In this document: positions 43,557-55,190 of the stretch, piece after piece
How the letters are laid out: every line of letters begins with the position of its first letter
Position numbering within the stretch: the stretch's first letter is position 1
Assembly: GCA_977006965.1 (NCBI GenBank)
Contig: OZ345355.1
Location: forward strand, 2,356,001-2,420,000
Length of the DNA stretch: 64,000 nucleotides
Direction: 5' to 3'
DNA from: Phymatolithon calcareum
Taxonomy: Eukaryota; Rhodophyta; Florideophyceae; Hapalidiales
Notes under the pieces: generated by a model
Seen by the model: the letters and a program-made list of their open reading frames with translations, nothing else
The model's database searches: none
What the model was told of the DNA's origin: nothing
Made by a program: the position numbers and the translations under genes

Positions 43557-45555
43557 CACCTCAATTGATTGTAAATCCCTCAATTGAGGGGTGATTGAAA
43601 AGCTCGAAAAAATCTATAACACGAAGGCGAAACAGCTCGCTCACGCCAGAGTCGTAAAGCCGGGCTTGTCTTCTGTGCGAGGAGTAGCGCAACTACCACC
43701 TGAAAAGCACATCGTGCTGAGCTAGGAACAAAAATGTACTGTCTACTCTTAAGAATCAGACCTGTTGTGCCGCAAGAAAAAGACTCCCGTCTACGGATCG
43801 GTGCATCCAAACATGCCAAGGAAACGAAGGCGCTTAGTCGAAAAGAATGTTGTAGACTATAGACAGTCATTTCCAAGTTAATAAACGTGATTTGTACGGC
43901 TCAGGATGTAATTGAAGAGAAGTTCGGTGGTCTCGCAAGCACGTCACTGTGCGTAAAAAGGGTCCTAGTTCAGCACCCAGTGAAGAAGATTAAGATTGCG
44001 ACCGTCAAGATTGTTAGCCTCAATTCATAAAAACCTGATGATGGTGCTTCAGCCCGTTTGGCGCCTTGGACCGAGCCCACACTGGAAAAGTTTAGCGTTG
44101 CCAAATCCTGCTTACAGTACTCGTCTTCGCCAACCTTCATCAGAAAACGCCAATTTTCCTGCTCCATTCGCAACGAAAAGCTAACCAATAGACCAAGCAA
44201 GTTGCAACGCAGTCCTCAGAAGCACTAGGTGCCATTTGGGGGTTCTCTTTGCTACTCTCTCTAAGATTTTTGCGATGTTTTCAAACAGCCCCTCATTGTT
44301 CACGAACGGAAGTACTTCGACCCGTTTCTCAATGCATATTTCCTCCACCGTTTTGGTGAGAACTCTAACGATATTCTAGTGCCGTGATACATTCCGTCCA
44401 CTACAGCGTAGGAGTAGATACCCCACGGTCTCCTTGGTTCTCGCAGAGCAGGTCTTGCATATAGGGTCACAGTCAACGGTGACATCTTGAAAAACTGTTA
44501 CCAGCGAGCAAAGAGTGCGGCAAGTTGATTGAGAGTAGTTTCAGCGTGCTTGTGGCTTATATTGCGCTCTGAGGGTAACAGCTGCATACTCCTAAGCTTT
44601 GTCGACTTGTGCCGATTGACAATCGACCACGCAGATTCTATGGTTAAGGGCATATTTTGATGCGTCACCAGACTTGACTCCGTAATGCCTTTTCGAGCAA
44701 GGCCGTCCGTTTTTTCGTTCCCAGGGAGCCCTTAGTAGCTTGGGATCCAAATTGCTTCGAAAGTGATCATGTCATCAATCAGCCTTCCCATAGTATCCGA
44801 CACCTTGTCATCTCCCCATACATCCATCGTTGCTTGGTCAGCGCATCGAGGACACTTCTTCTGTCTGCAAACAAGCGAATGTGGTGTACGCATGGGACTC
44901 GCAAGTGTTCTATCTCCTCAAAAGTTCAGACGGCCGAGAATATTTCGGCGTCGACCGACGAACCCACTGCTCCAATGGTCGTTTCGTGTGAACACATCCG
45001 GCAACTTTCTTGCTTGATAACTCGTTTCTAATCTCTGAAGGTCATCCAGAGTGTCAGCAGTGCGTGATGCAGCAAAGATAACATGAAGTACTGATCCAGC
45101 AATTCATCGATACTGCATTTAACTCCAGTACGACTCGTCAACATTCATTCAATTCATATCGCACAATTACGTTAGAGAGCGGTGTTCGAACGCGCTTCAT
45201 TCCCACCGAGAAAAAAAGGAAGAATTCGAATGCCATGACGACTACTTTTGCGGCGCAAATCAACCGCAAAGTTTGCAAAGTGAGGAAAATGACTGCCATA
45301 TGTTCATCATGTAGCAAGCTTTATGGTGGCGAAACATGCATCTGTCGCATTCATTTGGTTGAGACTGTTTCACGAAGCGCGTTGTTGCTATCCATAAGCT
45401 TAACGCTGTCGAAGAGCCTGATGTTGGAGAGCTTTCGTTTGCAAAAAATTATAGGAATCACATACCCTCAATTGAGGGAAAAGTGCCCCTCAATTGAGGG
45501 AAAATTTCAGTAAACTAGACACGAGTGTCCATGTGCCGAACGTCCTCAATTGAGG
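43557..45555 (+). pseudogene. piggyBac-like relic, copy 1
   Basis: Parallel to 48091-50036 along its ends. The transposase C-terminal part is at about 45060-45430 (QQFIDTAFNSS, SGVRTRFIPTEKKR, then a cysteine-rich ICSSCSKLYGG segment). The palindrome CCCTCAATTGAGGG recurs at both ends (43580, 45465, 45485, partial at 43561 and 45544). AGTGTCTAGTTTACT at 43541 and its complement at about 45512 form outer inverted repeats. A LINE RNase H fragment interrupts it. Not functional. Confidence 0.6.
44290..45000 (-). pseudogene. LINE RNase H fragment inside piggyBac-like relic
   Basis: Minus frame(s) read GSSVDAEIFSAV (D..E), LFADRRSVLDAL (second Asp box) and GNEKTDGLARKG (terminal box), the order of an RNase HI domain from an RNase H-type LINE. 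Copy 2 of the host relic lacks this piece. A few stops and one shift are present. Confidence 0.75.
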
Positions 45556-48090
45556 CAGGTCGAGGCTCGACTGCGCGAATGCAAGAAGCCTAGTACCCGA
45601 GACTGCTGAATGGATCTTGGGGAGGGTGCAGCGATCACCTCCCGGTTGTATGCACATCTAATTTGATGACTCCAAAAATGGAAAAATCGTATACAGTCCC
45701 GCTTCATAAACGTTCTGATCCTCTTGCTAAGGCCCGGGCTGCAGAATACTACACGAAACACATACCCGCATTAATCGAAAGATTGGGAATAGTTTTCACT
45801 CAGCACGAGCTTGAGGCACTGTACGAGAAAGCTTGCAAGGCCCTCAAATCCCCTTGGCTTGCCGGAAGATAACCGCGAGGAGGAAGATTCAAAGGTACTG
45901 GGACCTCGAGCAAGACAGACTGGCTTATAAAGATCCCGCTTGTTCCGGAATGCCAAACTCACGAACGATCCCGACGACTGGCAAGAGTACTGAAAAGTAC
46001 ATAAGACCATCAGGAGCAAAGTAACATCGAAAAAACGCAAATGTTTTCAAGAGTTCGTGCAAGACATGTCAAACTCCCCTGCCGACAAGGCCACTGCAAT
46101 GCTGAGTAATATCTCGAAACGTAAACAAAGTACGTTCTTGAAAAACTCAGCAATGGGCATCCAATTGGAACCGGAAGAATTTCTAGCTTACGCTCATACT
46201 ATCTCATTCACATTCGAAGACCATGAGATGGAGAAACTAGCCTTTGACGTCACCCCAGAACTAGAGAATGAAATTGCAGCGGCCATTCATCGGGCCCCAA
46301 AACGAAAAGCCGCTGGAGCCGATGGAATTTTCTCAGAAATGTTCCAAGCCTCGCCTGAGCTATCTGCGAAACTTATCATATCCCTCTGGAGGGCATGTGG
46401 TCGCGTGAAAGAAACCCCCAGCCTCTGGAACTTGATCAAGCTTCTCCCGTTCTACAAGAAAGGCGACCCAAGAGACCCCGCAAACTACAGACTGATAGCC
46501 CTTCTATCGCGTACAAGGAAAATCATAGAGAGCGCACTGGATAAAATCCTGAGAAAACACTACGGCTTCAATAAAATCCAAACTGGCTTCAGGAAGGGCT
46601 CTGGATGCCCGGATGCCGTATTGCACACCATTGCGGGAATCAAAAAGGGTCACAGGAACATTGCCGTTCTCGACCTTTCGAAGGCTTTCGACACCATGCC
46701 AAGACACGTTCTATCTCGACTACTCAAGAAGAGGCTTCCTGCAACACTGGTCTCATGGGTTATGTACTTTCTCCAACCTAGCATGATCTATAGTCCTACG
46801 GACGACCGAAATAATCGGTTTCTAATCAACAAAGGGGTCCCACAAGGATCACCGCTATCACCGGCGCTATATAATATCTTCATGGACGTTCTTGCTGAGA
46901 GCTTGTCAAGAATTCCGTGTCATTATTCTAAAAGCCCAGCCATGTTTCTCGCGGACGACGTCATACTTCGCGCTTTTTCCCCAATAGGGCTTCAATTGCT
47001 CCTGGACATCGCCTCGGACTGGGCCGCCTCTACCGAGATGGTCTGGAATACAAATGTCAGGAAGAGTTGCGTCATAACTCCCAATGGTGCAAACGAAAGC
47101 TTCAAATTCGTTCTTGCAAGAAAAGAAATCGAGACTTTGTCCGAAACTACATACCTGGGCATCTCCATATCTTCGAACGGCTTCACAGAAACCTCTACGC
47201 TTTCCAGAATAGATGCTGCACAGAATCGACTGATGGTTCTAGGAAACATCGGACTCCACGGGAAAGGGTTCGCACCCTCGACATGCTTAAGACTATATAA
47301 GGCGCTCGTCCGTCCAATGACAGAGTATCTTCTCCAGATCTGACGCATAACATCCTTCGCGCACAGGACGCCCTAGAGAGTAACCTGTTCTCTAGAATGT
47401 TCGGAACCTGGTGCAAGAATATGCAGGCCCTTGGAGGAATATGCCGCCTGGAATCCATTCAACTGCGCCAAGCGCATTTGAGCTCCAAGTTCATAACAGC
47501 ACAGAAATTTCGAAGAAAACAGGCACTTGAGCTTCCCAAGGGCACAACACGACTGGCAATATTTAACGCGACAAACGATATGCTTCACAAAGCTCTTCTC
47601 TGTGCCTCTACAGAGGAATTTGCACGCACCCTAGACGTTACGACAAGCGTAAACGCAAGAACGATGAAGAGCGCAAAAAGAAGAATGGGAAGCATGTCTC
47701 CCTTTGAAAGCCACAGGACGGGAGGTCCGGCGCCGTCCTCAGCCCATCAAGAACGAACTACCACCATTCCTCACCCTCAAAAAAGCGAAGCACAGGCTTC
47801 TTTGCAAGCACTGGTTATTTCACCGCTTCCCATATCCCTGGCAAGAACAAGCAAGAAACGAAGATTTCGAACTCGATGAAGCTCTCACAGTTATCTCAAA
47901 CTTAATGCCCAAGCAACGACTTTCCGATATTCAAAAAGAGATGCTGGAAATGGCAGTTGATACCGTCCAAAGAAATGTCCGAAATCAAAATGAAAACGTA
48001 AGCGAAGGATTGTAGCGCAACGAAAAGTCTCTCAGGTGCAATGATAATTGACTAAGGGAGCTTCAATAAAACAGAAATCCATCCATCCAT
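45556..48090 (+). mobile_element. LINE E, longest copy
   Basis: Inserted between the two piggyBac-like relics; CCTCAATTGAGG occurs at both edges (45544-45555 and 48091-48102), consistent with a 12-bp duplication, though this 12-mer is also a repeated motif of the host element. Ends in (CCAT)n after a 3' UTR shared with 3807-4067, 40842, 50049 and 62757. 5'-truncated. Confidence 0.8.
46057..48015 (+). pseudogene. LINE E reverse transcriptase, frameshifted
   Basis: The frame 46057-47343 holds RT: AAGADGIFSEMF, NYRLIALLSRTRKI, VLDLSKAFDTMPRH (catalytic Asp), GVPQGSPLSPALYNIFMD, FLADDVIL (catalytic Asp pair at about 46954-46959) and YLGISISSNGF. A shift near 47340 moves to the next frame (HNILRAQDALESN... 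to about 47700), and a second shift returns to the C-terminal domain with KAKHRLLCKHWLFHRFPYPW, ending at 48015. The region upstream (45663-46020) is also broken across frames. No endonuclease is present. Confidence 0.85.
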
Positions 48091-50036
48091 CCTCAATTGA
48101 GGACATTTTCCTCAATTGAAGACCGATTCAAAAGCTCAAAAAAGTTAGTAAATCGAACACAGAACGGATCATTCGCGCCATTATTGGAAAGCCAGACTTG
48201 TATAGTGGGTGAGGAGTACCGCAACTACTACCTTAAAATCTCTTCGTTCGGCGCTAACAACGAAAATATAGTAGTCACCTGGAAGTACCAGACCTGCTGT
48301 GGCACGAGAAAAAGTCCGGCCCCGCGTGGTCAGTACATCCGTACACACAAAGGAAACATCGGTGACCGGTCTCGCAGAGTGCTCCAGACAATATGGAGCC
48401 TTTTCCAAATGAAAAAGTGTAAGTGGTACGGTACAGGAGGTACTCGAGGAAAACTCAATGGTCGCGCGAGCATATCACTTCGCGTAAACTGTGTCATAGT
48501 TTGGCATTCGCTGAAGAAGACTGACTTTAAGAGAGTCAACCTGTTCAACGTCAAGATAGGGGACACTGACAATGGCATTGCAGAAGCTCACCATCTTGAA
48601 CCGTGCCAACACCGGCAAAACGCAATACCAACCCAGGACTGCTTACAGTACTCATCCTCGCCCCTCTTCATCACGAAACGCCAGTTTATTGTCCGCAGTC
48701 GCAATTAGAAGCTCTTCAGAAGCACGCAAAAGCTTCTATAAAACCTTAAGAAGCTCTAAAGCCCTCTTCTGGGCTCTCTCTCTTATGTTTTGAAGGCCTC
48801 CTGGGACCAAACATCGCAAAACGAACTTGATGTCGTCTCACCTGACCGCGAGCCGAATACTGTCGCTTACTGGGAGACATGGTACGAGCGCCAAGCTCTA
48901 GGACCGTATTGGGTTTGAGATTCCTCTAAGTTCTAAAACCTTCGCACTCTAATCAGAGATTTGTTATCCGAAAATGTCGGTAGTGGTCTTCATACGAAGT
49001 ACGATTGCGTCATGAAGATGTTTCCCCACGTTCACCCGCGAAAACTTCCTGATCGGGTGTCCGCTAAGCTGAGAATAATTGGACAGCAAGAGACTACAGT
49101 GACAGAGCTGATTGAGTTTTTCGGAATACTCGTCCTCATGGCAAGAGTTGAGCTCAGCGCCGGGAGCAATTTTGGAGGACAACAAGGCCAAAGTAGTATC
49201 TCACCGCTCCTTAATCTTCAAAAACTGGTAAGCCGTTCGCCCAACACCTCCAGTGAATTTCATTCAGTGCGCAACCAAGTGAAACATGTAGTCTGCACAG
49301 CACCGCTGGCCGCTTGGTCAAGATTCTGTCGGTGCCATAACTGACCACAGAAAGCGCACTCTTCCTTCGTCGGACCTGATTTGCGTTCATGAGTCTCTAT
49401 CCCATTTGCATGGGAACGGAGGTCATTAGCAGGAGAACGGTTGAGAAATACAGCACTCAGCGAGTGGAAGAGGTGCGATAATGCTGCATCTTCAACAAGT
49501 GTGACTATAGTTTATAGCGGTCATCAAACTCTTCTGGCAATTTGCATGATTGTTAGATGACTTTGATTTTCTGGTGCCCATCCAGAGGGTCAGAAGCACA
49601 TGACGCTGCGAAGGTATTGTCAAGTGCTGCTCGAGCAACTCATCGATAACACATTTACCACGCGCATTACTCGTGCACGCTTAGTCGCTAAAGAACGTAC
49701 ATTTGCATTCGGGAGCGGTGTTAGAACCCTCTTAAATCCCAACGAAAAGAAAAGGAGGACTGAGGATATCATGGTGACTACTTGTGCTGTTCAAAGCAAC
49801 TGCATCGTTGGGAAATTCAAGACGATGACACTCTTGTGCTCATACTCTAATGGGCGTGAAAGTGCCACACTATATATTTGTGGCGCTTCTACTTGCAGGA
49901 ACTGTTTCGCTAAGCATGTTGAAGACATCCATGAGCTTGACGCTTTGGACGAACCTGATAGTGAGTAGCTTTCGTTTCCAAAAATTAAATGATTTTCAGT
50001 CCTCAATTGAGGAAAAAATCCCGGCACGTACACGCT
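48091..50036 (+). pseudogene. piggyBac-like relic, copy 2
   Basis: Contains an N-terminal DDE_Tnp_1_7-like patch (48960-49200: ETTVTELIEFFGILVLMARV) and the C-terminal cysteine-rich domain (49600-49968: LLCSYSNGRESATLYICGAS then CRNCFAKHVEDIH). The catalytic Asp region between them is missing, an internal deletion. CCTCAATTGAGG lies at both ends (48091, about 50000). No TTAA duplication could be shown. Confidence 0.65.
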
Positions 50037-50048
50037 AGATGTTGAATA

Positions 50049-50592
50049 ATGGATGGATGGATTTCTGTTTTATTGAAGCTCCCTTAGTCAAATACCACGA
50101 GCTCCTAACCATGTTTCAGGCTGTGGACAAGTAAGGACTACCCGCAAATTGAAATTACAGCGTGCCACAGGACAGGGGAGTAACTTTCCCCCTCGAGGTC
50201 CCGAAGGAGACCAGAGGTGGGTTTTTGTAGTCCACTGAGTCGTGTCACACCAACAAGAAAAGAAAACCCCTTCAGGACAGAATCTAGCCGAAACCACTTG
50301 GCCTTAGGAAAGTTGCCCCGAGCGTCAGCAGATGCGTTGGTAACTTTTAAATAAAAATCTACCTTTCTTAGTCAATTATTATTGCACCTGAGAGACTTTT
50401 CGTTGCGCTACAATCCTTCGCTTACGTTTTCATTTTGATTTCGGACTTTTTCTTTGGACGGTATCAACTGCCATTTCCAGCATCTCTTTTTGAATATCGG
50501 AAAGTCGTTGCTTGGGCATTAAGTTTGAGATAACTGTGAGAGCTTCATCGAGTTCATCTTCATTTCTTGCTTGTTCTTGCCAGGGTATGTTG
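50049..50592 (-). repeat. LINE E 3' end interrupted by LINE C
   Basis: Minus LINE E end with GGATGG tail (50049-50091), continued at 50367-50592 by the C-terminal coding end (MPKQRLSDIQKEMLEMAVDT). The interruption is the LINE C copy at 50092-50366. Confidence 0.8.
50092..50366 (+). mobile_element. LINE C short insertion with TSD
   Basis: 275 bp: last codons of LINE C ORF, the full 3' UTR and the ATAAAAATCTACCTTT end. Flanked by CTTAGTCAA (50083-50091, 50367-50375), a 9-bp duplication of LINE E sequence. Confidence 0.85.
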
Positions 50593-51044
50593 AGTAATGC
50601 GAATAACCTGCAATAAACAAACAAACAAACAAGTGTCGTTGCTGCTAACGAAGTCAGTAACATACATCTCTCACTCAGAAGGTGTATACCTATTCTGTTT
50701 GGCTTAATATTTTTCCTCTCACAATTGCAGAAGGGGTCCAAGCAAATTACAGTGCATTAGTATGGCATAGAAGTGAGCTGTAAAGAAAAGAGTCCAACTT
50801 TCTTGACGTCCATGTAGACTCGCCAATCGTGGAACTACCGCAGTTGCTTCAGGTCGAATCGTCTAATGATGAGCGAGAGGCAGAGAAGAAGCGTGCTTAC
50901 AATTAGCTAACAGGATTAACGCTCTGACGTAATCTAAGTCGAGGAAAAATAAAAAGCTCTGCTTGCTAGCCCCATAGGGGAATAAGCATTCATTTTTACT
51001 ATTGCTGTTCGAAACCAGAAGCATTGCTGAAATGCTATCATAAA
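50593..51044. other. Unassigned, with LINE knuckle-like remnant
   Basis: A (CAAA)n run sits near 50620. 50853-51005 resembles 1855-2000. No gene. Confidence 0.4.
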
Positions 51045-51129
51045 AATGCTGAAGCTGGACAGGTGGACAGATGTGAGTATCTTTTATTTGAAATTTTCCA
51101 GCGCATCAGCAGTCGTTGGGAAAATTTTG

Positions 51130-52351
51130 GACGCATATTTTCAGTGTCACTAATTTTCGCGTCTGTGTCACTAATCGCAAAAAAGACATTTCAGTGTCAC
51201 TATTCTGCAAAATGACACGTCAGTGTCACTAATCTGAAAAACAGTACCTTTGTGTCACTAATTTCCAAAAATGGCATCTCAGTGTCACTAATCTTCCAAA
51301 CGGATCGACAATGTCACTAAAAATTACAGAAGAAGCTAGAAATGTACAATTTTCGGGAAATAGATATTGCAAAGTCTATTCATCTTGTACCAATTTGGCA
51401 AGGAGTAATACTCCGTGCTGAGTCCACGTTTCGCAAGCTCCAGGTGTTGTGCACAAGGTTTTCAGAATATGATACTCATCGGATGGAAATGTTTACCTGT
51501 AACGGTCTAATCACGACAAAGACGAACTGGCCCGAAACGTGGATAAATCGGGCCAATGAGAAACTTTGGCAGCAGTGTTCTGTGGTGAATGGCGCAAAAC
51601 CGCAGGCATGATTAATGGCTCTGAACGGTCAACTTAATGCAATAAGCTCAAGTTTTCCTCGGGAATAATCTGCTCCCTAAAACTGAAGGCCTGCAGTTTT
51701 ATAGAGCAGAATATTCCCGATGAAATCTTGAGCTACAGCTAAATTAAGGTGTTATAAGATGGCAAACTGAACTAATGGTTAACTACACCTCGACCAGCTT
51801 CATATCGATAGCAGTCGCGAGAATTTCCTTGTTTGGCGATAATTTTCCGATTTCTCCGGTGTCCCATTCTTTTTTGTTGGGGCGAGGAGTACTTTCTGCA
51901 AGTGCCGAGGCATGTACAGTACTGCAGCAGCAGGCTCTCTATGCGGCCGTAATCACGACTGCATTCAGAAATGCATTCACGTTCAACATTCGGTATATCG
52001 AATGTTATGTTGTGCTTCGGGAAAAGTTTCGGAAAACATTTCAAAATATCAATGCCGATCATGTGAATAGATTTTCGTTATACTACACAGTGTAGTATAA
52101 CGAAAATCTATTCACATGATCGGCATTGATATTTTGAAATGTTTTCCGAAACTTTTCCCGAAGCACAATTGTGTCTTATTGAGTTGCTTTTAGTGACACA
52201 GAAGAGCGATTTTTAGGATTAGTGACACTGAGCCATCGTTTCTCAGAATAGTGACACTGATGTGCTGGTTTTCATATTAGTGGCACTGACGTGCTGTTTT
52301 TCAATTTAGTGACACAGACGTGAAAATTAGTGACAGGGAAAATATTTAGCC
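51130..52351. mobile_element. 1222-bp element with TGTCAC terminal arrays and internal palindrome
   Basis: Each end is an array of (C)AGTGTCACTAAT units: left starts 51142, 51163, 51192, 51221, 51250, 51280, 51309; right (inverted) 52190, 52218, 52247, 52276, 52305, 52326. Spacing is about 29 bp, but the outermost interval is 21-22 bp on both sides, so the arrays are mirror images. Flanks show a 10-bp duplication GAAAATTTTG (51120-51129, 52352-52361). The interior holds a long imperfect hairpin (about 51647-51733) and the perfect palindrome at 52010-52168, with no convincing protein. A 9-10-bp TSD fits Mutator-like or foldback elements. Confidence 0.85.
52010..52168. repeat. Perfect palindrome, 79-bp arms, 1-nt spacer
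   Basis: Arms 52010-52088 and 52090-52168 are exact complements around one A. They start TTGTGCTTCGGGAAAAGTTT. It would extrude as a cruciform or fold the transcript into a long hairpin. A fold-back assembly artefact is possible but pairing ends inside the element on both sides. Confidence 0.95.
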
Positions 52352-53900
52352 GAAAATTTTGCGGAAGCCAACCGGTCATGTAAAGCTTGACTGATTGCCG
52401 TATTGGGTTCAACTCGATCAGTCGGGATAACGAAACCTAGTAGGACTCTAATGAATCTCGCGTGAAAATAACCGTTCCATAAGGCTCCATAGATTCCGAC
52501 CAAATCACCAAATATCCGCGGTTGCCCGTCGAGCGCGTCTATGCAGCTACGGGTGTCAGTGGGCAATCTGATAGTTCTGCCGCGGGAAAGTTGTAGGGTT
52601 GAAGTTGCTTGAAAGGTATGTACGGCGACAAATGCCTCCGCGTCAAATGAAGAGCCGACATCCCCAGCGGCCAACGATTTTTCCATAACAGTTTCTTCGC
52701 CGCGCAAAATCAGAATCCCAGCTCCGCCGACCAGGAATGGGATGGCAAGATACATGTCGAGTGTGTCACCATCTTCTTCGCACAAGATAACGTGTTGCTT
52801 CGAGGCGGTCGGGGTAGTTGAGTATGCATGCTCGTCTCCTTCGTCGTAGGCCAAGAGGACGTCCGGAGGCCTGCCGTGTCGAAACTCAAAACGTTTCCCA
52901 GCTATGTTGTTCTGGGACTGAGAGGGGCTGAATTTGCTCAACGTCGCAGTATATCAACCTTCATCCCATTTCTCGGAGACGCGTTCTCCATGATTCAGGT
53001 CGCAGACAAATTCATATGGTACTTTTCCGGCACTTCCGTCCGTCCATATTTCGATATCGGCTAGTTGTGCTGCATTTCGCTCCAAAAGAAAAGCTTCTGT
53101 ACCGGTACGCTTCTCCTCTAGATCATCAGTCGCCGAAACAGGAGTCATGAAAGTTAAAAACCTGTTAATGGAGCTGTCCTTCTGAATTGGCTGTTGGAAC
53201 CCATTGCGTGGGAGCCCAAGGATCCTTTTCTCCGCCAGATGGTAGGTGCTCGAGTCCCTCCACGAACTTACGTTGCGTCTAGAGTTCAACAAATTTGTCT
53301 GGGTTGTGCGAGCCACAGGAGTATCCGGTAGAAGTCGAAGTGCTTTGCCCATGACAAGAGTAGTTGCATCTCTCCAATAGCTCGCAGGCTACGCATCCCA
53401 GTCAGTGACTGAAGCTTGACGACTGTCGTAGCTTTCAGAGAGCCGCAAGACGTTCGAGCCGCTTCGTTCCGAGTGACTTCTACATGCTTAATGTGGACGT
53501 CGAACCCGTATACAGCGAAAGCTGATGCACCGTATAGCGCGGTTGGCTCGCAGTAGCTCTTACGGAACACTTCCATCGTTGATGATTCCGCACCCCACCA
53601 TGTTTCGCCGAGCGCACGGATGAAGCTGGTCTTGGACCGGAGCTTCTGGCTCACTTCACGGAAATGCAATTTGAAGCTCAGTGGTTGGTCGAAATGAACC
53701 CCGAGCAGCTTGTATGCCGCAACTGCGTCTATTGCCTCGCCATCGATATTGAATTCACCGTCAATGATTTCCTACGGTGACCGTCCGCCTGCAGCAAATC
53801 CTAGCACCTTGCATTTCCGAGCGTTCACCTTGATTCTCAAACGGCTGCATAAACCGGAGAGTATATGGGAAGCTACATTGTGCTTTAAAGAGCGAAGTGC

Positions 53901-55190
53901 TTAAGTGCAAGGTGTTACCCAAGCAAAAGTTCATGCTTGCCAGAAATGAGCTACACCAAGCTTGGAGACTTTTCTACCTGGGCATTAGTATGAACAACAC
54001 TGGAGTTACGAACGATACAGCAATGTCGAGAGCGCGGAATGCGATTGGATACATCCACAAACTAGGGCAGAGTGGCGTTAATGTCAGTGGATTCCAAGCT
54101 GTCCCGTCACTCACAGTGAGGTCTTGGGTGCTGTTAAAATAATTCAGCATATATCCCCACCCTGAAATATGCATCAGGATTTTCAAGGCGTTGATTCTCC
54201 CCAAGTGGAAGTATGCAAGTCATCTGACTCCGATGACGAAGCGGTTGCTATCAGCAATTGAGGCAGCAAAAGGTCTATTTTACAAGTATGCCTTCGGGAA
54301 ATATGCGGAACATCGAAAAAAGCGAATGAGAGTGCTCTGTCGGCGAGATAGTCCGGAGGTGAGGAGGACTCACCAAGCGGAAAGGTTTGCTTTAAGCCTG
54401 TTAAAACGGAAAACTTACCTGGAACAGACAGAAGAATACCGAGGAAGACAGGAGGATATGGCAGAAGTATCGAAAGACATTAACTATCTCAGAAACGAGG
54501 AGCACCTCAGAAAAGCATTGAATCAAGCAGAAGAAGGTAAAGTGTCAAAGAAGCGGCGATTAGAAGACGAAATCCAATTGTGGCAAAAATGCGAAGAGGA
54601 TAGCTCAGAGAAAATCCCGATAAATAAGCATAAGGAATTGCCCGGAGTGTTACAAATAAGGGACAGGGCGACAAGGCTAAGATGCCAAAGACTGATTTTT
54701 TACAGAGCTCCGTTGTGGAGGAAATCAATCCTCGATCAGTATTTCGGCCTCGGTGCTGAAATTGAGCTTATTGCACTCCAACATATACTCGGGTCTAAGA
54801 AGAAGAAGAAAGGTAGATTTTTATTTAAAAGTTACCAACGCAGCTGCTGACGCTTGGGGTAACTTTCCTGGGGCCAAGAGGTTTTCCAAAGATTCTGTCT
54901 ATGTCGCAAGAATAGTAAGTTTGTTGTTCTTGTTCAATATACACGTGGGCAGCAAGGTTGTTAGCCTGGATAGCATAGTACCAGGCATCCGTTGGAAGGA
55001 AGAGTATAGAAATTGAGTTTGAGTGTAAGAGACTCACAGGTGCTCTTGTTGGGAGAGAATTACGAATCAAGAACGTTTTGAGTAGCCAGACGACTTTACC
55101 TGAGAGACTATACGCAAGAGCTGCCCCGTTACTCCAAGGTGAGGCACTGGGAGCTCTCAAAATAAAATCATCAAATATCCATCCGTTGGT
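53901..55190 (+). pseudogene. LINE B, degenerate, with LINE B and C pieces inserted
   Basis: WRLFYLGISMNNTGVTNDTA (about 53960-54020), then a LINE B 3'-end scrap (54098-54165) not present in the parallel 6900-7330 copy, then a frame 54191-54800 with KWKYASHLTPMTKR, RRLEDEIQLW, RDRATRLRCQR and EIELIALQHIL. A LINE C end (54800-54905, -) follows, then the LINE B 3' end 55005-55190. Not functional. Confidence 0.75.

Larger units (their letters stand above)
51045..53900 (-). pseudogene. LINE F (RNase H type), split by foldback element
   Basis: Minus order from 53900: KVNARKCKVLGFAAGG, AYKLLGVHFDQPLSFKLHF (post-catalytic RT and thumb), YGASAFAVYG, then linker, then RNase H with SSFDAEAFVAV (D..E), LPTDTRSCIDAL and a decayed last box (VEPNTAISQALHD), then the 3' UTR. 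Several frame changes (about 53400, 53290, 52950). The 3' UTR is cut by the element at 51130-52351 and resumes at 51045-51129. A complete version of the 3' end is at 23340-23610. Confidence 0.8.

Noticed and set aside
45544-45555. TTAA-type target duplication for the piggyBac-like copies
   Set aside because: No TTAA pair could be placed at matching ends; only CCTCAATTGAGG recurs.
51142-51320. CRISPR-like array (regular ~29-bp repeats)
   Set aside because: Repeats are short, imperfect and mirrored at 52190-52338, with a TSD outside; eukaryotic context, no cas genes.
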